From CAYPEL01 sp964409635 (GTDB taxonomy: Bacteria; Pseudomonadota; Gammaproteobacteria; DSM-19610), in the NCBI GenBank assembly GCA_964409635.1, contig CAYPEL010000151.1:1-6416 (forward strand): a DNA stretch of 6,416 nucleotides, read 5' to 3'. The position numbers and the translations under genes are program-made. Each line of letters opens with the position of its first letter. Position 1 is the first letter of the stretch. The notes beneath the pieces are model-generated. The model had not been told where the DNA came from. It saw only the letters and a list, made by a program, of their open reading frames with translations, and searched no databases. This document shows positions 6,187 through 6,416 of the stretch, piece after piece.

Positions 6187-6416
6187 TTAGTTTCCCAGCT
6201 TGAAAATCACATTTAAGTTATGCCGTAGTGATGCCGCATCTTGTGATGAATGCAGTATGTGTAGTACTCTTCCGTTGCCATCAAAAAATAAAAGTGCGGT
6301 AGTTTCTACACCATATGTATTGCTAAGCATCCTACCTGTAGGTGTGCCTAGCTGTACAATCACAAATTCAAGCCGTCCTATGTAATCATCTCTTACTGCA
6401 TTCATAGCTGACGTCG
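6187..6416 (-). CDS. Thioredoxin-fold protein, C-terminal part (runs off the window)
   Basis: The frame is open from the right edge to a TAA at 6187-6189, giving 75 visible residues. The internal ATG at 6405 is probably not the start, because the frame continues upstream of it. The pattern LEFVIVQL..., then MLSNTYGV, TTALLFFDGNGRVLHIL and a closing amphipathic helix (SLRHNLNVIFKL) resembles the second half of thioredoxin-like domains: beta strand, helix, the YGV turn, two antiparallel strands ending in a D-G-N-G hairpin, and a final helix. The CxxC active site would lie beyond the edge, so I cannot tell whether it is present. Where most members have a cis-proline just before the LLFF strand, this one reads T-T-A. 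It is transcribed toward the glycosyltransferase but is separated from it by about 430 bases, so a shared operon is doubtful. The fold call is based on pattern only. Confidence 0.5.
   Translation of the reverse strand, partial: TSAMNAVRDDYIGRLEFVIVQLGTPTGRMLSNTYGVETTALLFFDGNGRVLHILHSSQDAASLRHNLNVIFKLGN

Noticed and set aside
1..6416. CRISPR array, tRNA, rRNA, riboswitch or defence system
   Set aside because: I saw no regularly spaced repeats, no tRNA-like cloverleaf or rRNA segment, and no defence-gene motifs. The coding content is explained by polysaccharide synthesis genes.

Overview
The window is a piece of a surface- or exo-polysaccharide locus from a Gram-negative bacterium, most likely a gamma- or betaproteobacterium. 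This rests on the gene types, a balanced base composition and an IS110-type transposase remnant of a kind I associate with proteobacteria. Nothing here fixes the genus. The sequence is from a draft scaffold: a run of exactly 100 N (1604-1703) interrupts one gene.

Layout. On the + strand, bases 31-3370 hold a tight three-gene operon: a FemAB/GNAT-fold acyl- or aminoacyltransferase (31-1134), a Wzx-type polysaccharide flippase (1131-2315, broken by the N gap) and a NodB-type polysaccharide deacetylase (2312-3370). Both junctions are ATGA stop/start overlaps, so translation is probably coupled. On the - strand, bases 5757 down to 3393 hold a two-gene unit: a GT4-family glycosyltransferase (4615-5757), then a second GNAT-fold (CelD/BioF2-like) acyltransferase (3393-4583), 31 bases apart. 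The two units converge, with stop codons separated by only 22 bases and a small hairpin at the junction.

Right end. Bases 5758-6186 hold no convincing intact gene. They carry the first 18 codons of an IS110-family transposase with its ribosome binding site but an ATA where the start ATG should be, then AT-rich and GC-rich sequence with a startless open frame. At 6187-6416 (- strand) lies the C-terminal part of a thioredoxin-fold protein that runs off the window.

How the genes may work together. A GT4 enzyme adds a sugar to a lipid-linked repeat unit. The deacetylase, which has no visible signal peptide, may remove an acetyl group in the cytoplasm. One or both GNAT-fold enzymes may then put another acyl or aminoacyl group on an amino sugar, and the flippase exports the unit. 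The individual families are well supported; this order of events is inference. No polymerase, initiating phosphoglycosyltransferase or chain-length regulator is in view, so the locus must extend beyond the window.
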